Below, piece by piece: positions 6,445 through 8,087 of a stretch of 8,087 bases of DNA; the stretch's first letter is position 1; every line of letters starts with the position of its first letter. The stretch covers positions 1-8,087 of the forward strand of contig JANQOC010000137.1 of NCBI GenBank assembly GCA_028279265.1. The letters run 5' to 3'. The notes under the pieces were generated by a model, which was not told the origin of the DNA, did no database searches, and saw only the letters and a list, made by a program, of their open reading frames with translations. The DNA is from Hyphomicrobiales bacterium (GTDB lineage: Bacteria; Pseudomonadota; Alphaproteobacteria; Rhizobiales; CAYWUX01). A program made the translations under genes and the position numbers.

Positions 6445-6984
6445 TTATTCTTCTTGTTGCAACGACTCGTCGCCTGGTCTCTGCGAACGGCCGCGACGCC
6501 AGATAACCAGGACTCCAATCCAGATCGAAGCAAAAGCGGCCAGCAACCAGCCGAGCACCGGTGGTATATAAAAAGTCAAAAGCGACCACTCGAGAACTTC
6601 TGTCGTGGTTCCGTCAGCGTGTAGGGTCAGGCCCTCGCGCACGGAAAGCAGAGCCATGGAAATCAACAGTATGGCCATTATCACGAGCCAAAAAGCGTCT
6701 ATGAGCCGGTTGGTCCTGAGTTCGTTGTTGCGAGTAAACAAATCAATGATGACATGACCCGCCTTGATCGTGGTGATGGCCAGGCCGAAGGAGGCAATGA
6801 CCACGACAGCGAGTGTTGTAAGCTCAACCACGGGTTCAATGCTTCCAAATCCCAGGTTGCGCGCGACAATATCATAAACGGTCATGAGCATCGTGCCCAC
6901 CAGCACAACACCTGCGATGTCTGAAAGAAATCCTGAGAAACGCGTTGTCCATTGCGGGATATCGTTAAGCCAGTTCTCGTTCAT
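6445..6984 (-). CDS. dctQ: TRAP transporter small permease subunit, DctQ type
   Basis: Small inner-membrane subunit of a tripartite ATP-independent periplasmic transporter, pairing with the DctM subunit for sodium- or proton-driven uptake of organic acids. It has 179 residues, normal for the family, with four hydrophobic segments at about 18-40, 51-71, 96-115 and 138-162. The family features YDIVARNLGFGSIEPVVELT and KAGHVIIDLF are visible. The start ATG lies 2 nt after the dctM stop, with AGGGA inside the end of dctM as ribosome site, so translation is likely coupled. The symbol is a family name; nothing shows dicarboxylate specificity. The order M then Q is the reverse of the common P-Q-M arrangement. 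Confidence 0.93.
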   Translation of the reverse strand: MNENWLNDIPQWTTRFSGFLSDIAGVVLVGTMLMTVYDIVARNLGFGSIEPVVELTTLAVVVIASFGLAITTIKAGHVIIDLFTRNNELRTNRLIDAFWLVIMAILLISMALLSVREGLTLHADGTTTEVLEWSLLTFYIPPVLGWLLAAFASIWIGVLVIWRRGRSQRPGDESLQQEE

Positions 6985-6986
6985 AA

Positions 6987-8087
6987 TCAGTTCCCTATAA
7001 GTAAAGAAGGTAGCCAGAGAGCGATGCCCGGAATGAAGATAATCAGGAGTAGTCGAATGATATCCCCGATAAGAAACGGCATAATCCCCCTGAACACATC
7101 AGCGATCGAGGCTTGGGGAACCATTTTGGCAACAACGAACACGTTCATTCCCACAGGCGGTGTCACCACACCAAACTCGCCGACCATGATCATCACGATG
7201 CCCCACCAGATCGGGTCATAGCCCAGGTCGACAATGATCGGGAAAATAAACGGTGTGGTTATGAAGATTATGGCAATCACCTCCATGAAACCACCGAGGA
7301 CAATGAGAAACAAAATGATGCCACCGATGACGAGTTCTTTCGGGGCATCAAGGCCGCGGATGAAGGCAGACATCTCCTGAGGAAACTGTGCGGATGTGAT
7401 GAAAAATTCGAAGATAGAAACACCGACAATGATCATCATCACCATGGCTGTCAGCTCGACGGCTTCCCGAACACTTTCGACAAATATCTTCCAGTTCATT
7501 CGACCCGTGGCGATACCGATGACAAGGGCTCCGAAAGCCCCAACGGCGCCGCCCTCGGTTGGAGAGAAAAAGCCGACAAAAATTCCTCCCATGACCACAC
7601 CGAACAACAGTGCGAGCCCCCAGACCTGGGTGACGGCCATTAATCGCTGACGCAGGGGAACTTTGGGGGCCTGCGGGGCGAGGTCTGGCCGCATGCGCAT
7701 CCAGAAAGCAATCACCACCGAGTAGAGAACGATCGCCAGGATGCCCGGCAAAATCCCGGCGGCAAAAAGCTTCCCGACCGAAGTTTCCGTGAGCACTGCA
7801 TAGATGATCATTCCGAGGGATGGAGGGATCATGATGCCCAAGGTGCCACCGGCCGCAACAGATCCTGTGGCAAGACGAACGTCATAGCCAAATCTGAGCA
7901 TTTGCGGCACCGCCAGCTTGGACATTGTTGCGGCCGTCGACAGGCTCGAGCCGTTGACCGCCGCAAATCCGCCGCAGCCGACTATGCTTGCAATGGCCAG
8001 CCCGCCCCTCCAGTGACCGATAAGCGCATTTGCCGCATTGTAAAGGCCATCTGCAAGTCCGGCTCTCAACGCCAGGATTCCCATCAG
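6987..8087 (-). CDS. dctM: TRAP transporter large permease subunit, DctM type (partial, N-terminus beyond right edge)
   Basis: Large inner-membrane subunit that forms the transport path of a TRAP system. The frame is open to the window edge, with 366 residues visible; the first internal ATG at 8084 is preceded by an in-frame Leu codon. The family usually has about 425-440 residues, so roughly 60-75 N-terminal residues are off the window. Clear family stretches: GCGGFAAVNGSSLSTAATM, AAGGTLGIMIPPSLGMIIY, TETSVGKLFAAGILPG, FFSPTEGGAVGAFGAL, GGFMEVIAIIFITTPFIFP and GEFGVVTPPVGMNVFVV. Many hydrophobic segments alternate with short loops. It is the first visible gene of the operon; its periplasmic receptor and the operon promoter should lie to the right of the window. 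The symbol is a family name and the substrate is unknown. Confidence 0.93.
   Translation of the reverse strand: MMGILALRAGLADGLYNAANALIGHWRGGLAIASIVGCGGFAAVNGSSLSTAATMSKLAVPQMLRFGYDVRLATGSVAAGGTLGIMIPPSLGMIIYAVLTETSVGKLFAAGILPGILAIVLYSVVIAFWMRMRPDLAPQAPKVPLRQRLMAVTQVWGLALLFGVVMGGIFVGFFSPTEGGAVGAFGALVIGIATGRMNWKIFVESVREAVELTAMVMMIIVGVSIFEFFITSAQFPQEMSAFIRGLDAPKELVIGGIILFLIVLGGFMEVIAIIFITTPFIFPIIVDLGYDPIWWGIVMIMVGEFGVVTPPVGMNVFVVAKMVPQASIADVFRGIMPFLIGDIIRLLLIIFIPGIALWLPSLLIGN

Noticed and set aside
6427..6589. Longer N-terminus of the CocE-like protein reaching into dctQ
   Set aside because: It would overlap the dctQ coding region in another frame; the TTG with GGAGGAG just after the dctQ stop is a better start.
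7113..7643. Plus-strand frame rich in His and Asp, resembling a metal-binding protein
   Set aside because: It lies entirely antisense to dctM; the His/Asp-rich character is the reverse reading of hydrophobic membrane codons. It has no supporting ribosome site or family motif.

Overview
The window looks like a catabolic or uptake region from a Gram-negative, probably alphaproteobacterial, chromosome. The evidence is two different TRAP-type transport components, an FCD-type GntR regulator and a set of hydrolytic and oxidative enzymes. The organism assignment is inference from gene content only. No RNA genes, insertion sequences or CRISPR arrays were seen.

Left part (1-3777): a TAXI-type TRAP solute-binding protein runs leftward off the window edge. 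It is divergent from a GntR/FCD regulator. The 237-bp gap between them holds a perfect 16-bp palindrome of GntR type that overlaps the -35 elements of both proposed promoters. Downstream of the regulator, on the same strand, is a class A FAD monooxygenase with a cytochrome b5 domain fused to its C-terminus. It is preceded by a strong hairpin that abuts its ribosome binding site and followed by a good rho-independent terminator. The monooxygenase is clearly richer in G+C than its neighbours. The simplest model is a regulator that senses an organic acid or aromatic ligand and controls its uptake through TAXI and possibly its oxidation by the monooxygenase.

Right part (3846-8087): a leftward cluster dctM (cut by the right edge) - dctQ - CocE/NonD-family hydrolase - metallo-beta-lactamase-fold hydrolase. 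Gaps are 2 nt (dctM/dctQ) and 17 nt (dctQ/hydrolase), and the last two genes overlap by ATGA, so this is almost certainly one operon. It pairs a two-protein TRAP permease with two hydrolases, which suggests import of an ester- or amide-like compound followed by cytoplasmic cleavage. The substrate cannot be read from the sequence. The CocE-like enzyme keeps its nucleophile serine but lacks the usual Asp and His positions of the triad.

The two most unusual items are the monooxygenase-cytochrome b5 fusion and the TRAP/CocE/MBL operon with its atypical CocE active site. Neither proves a new system, but both merit checking.
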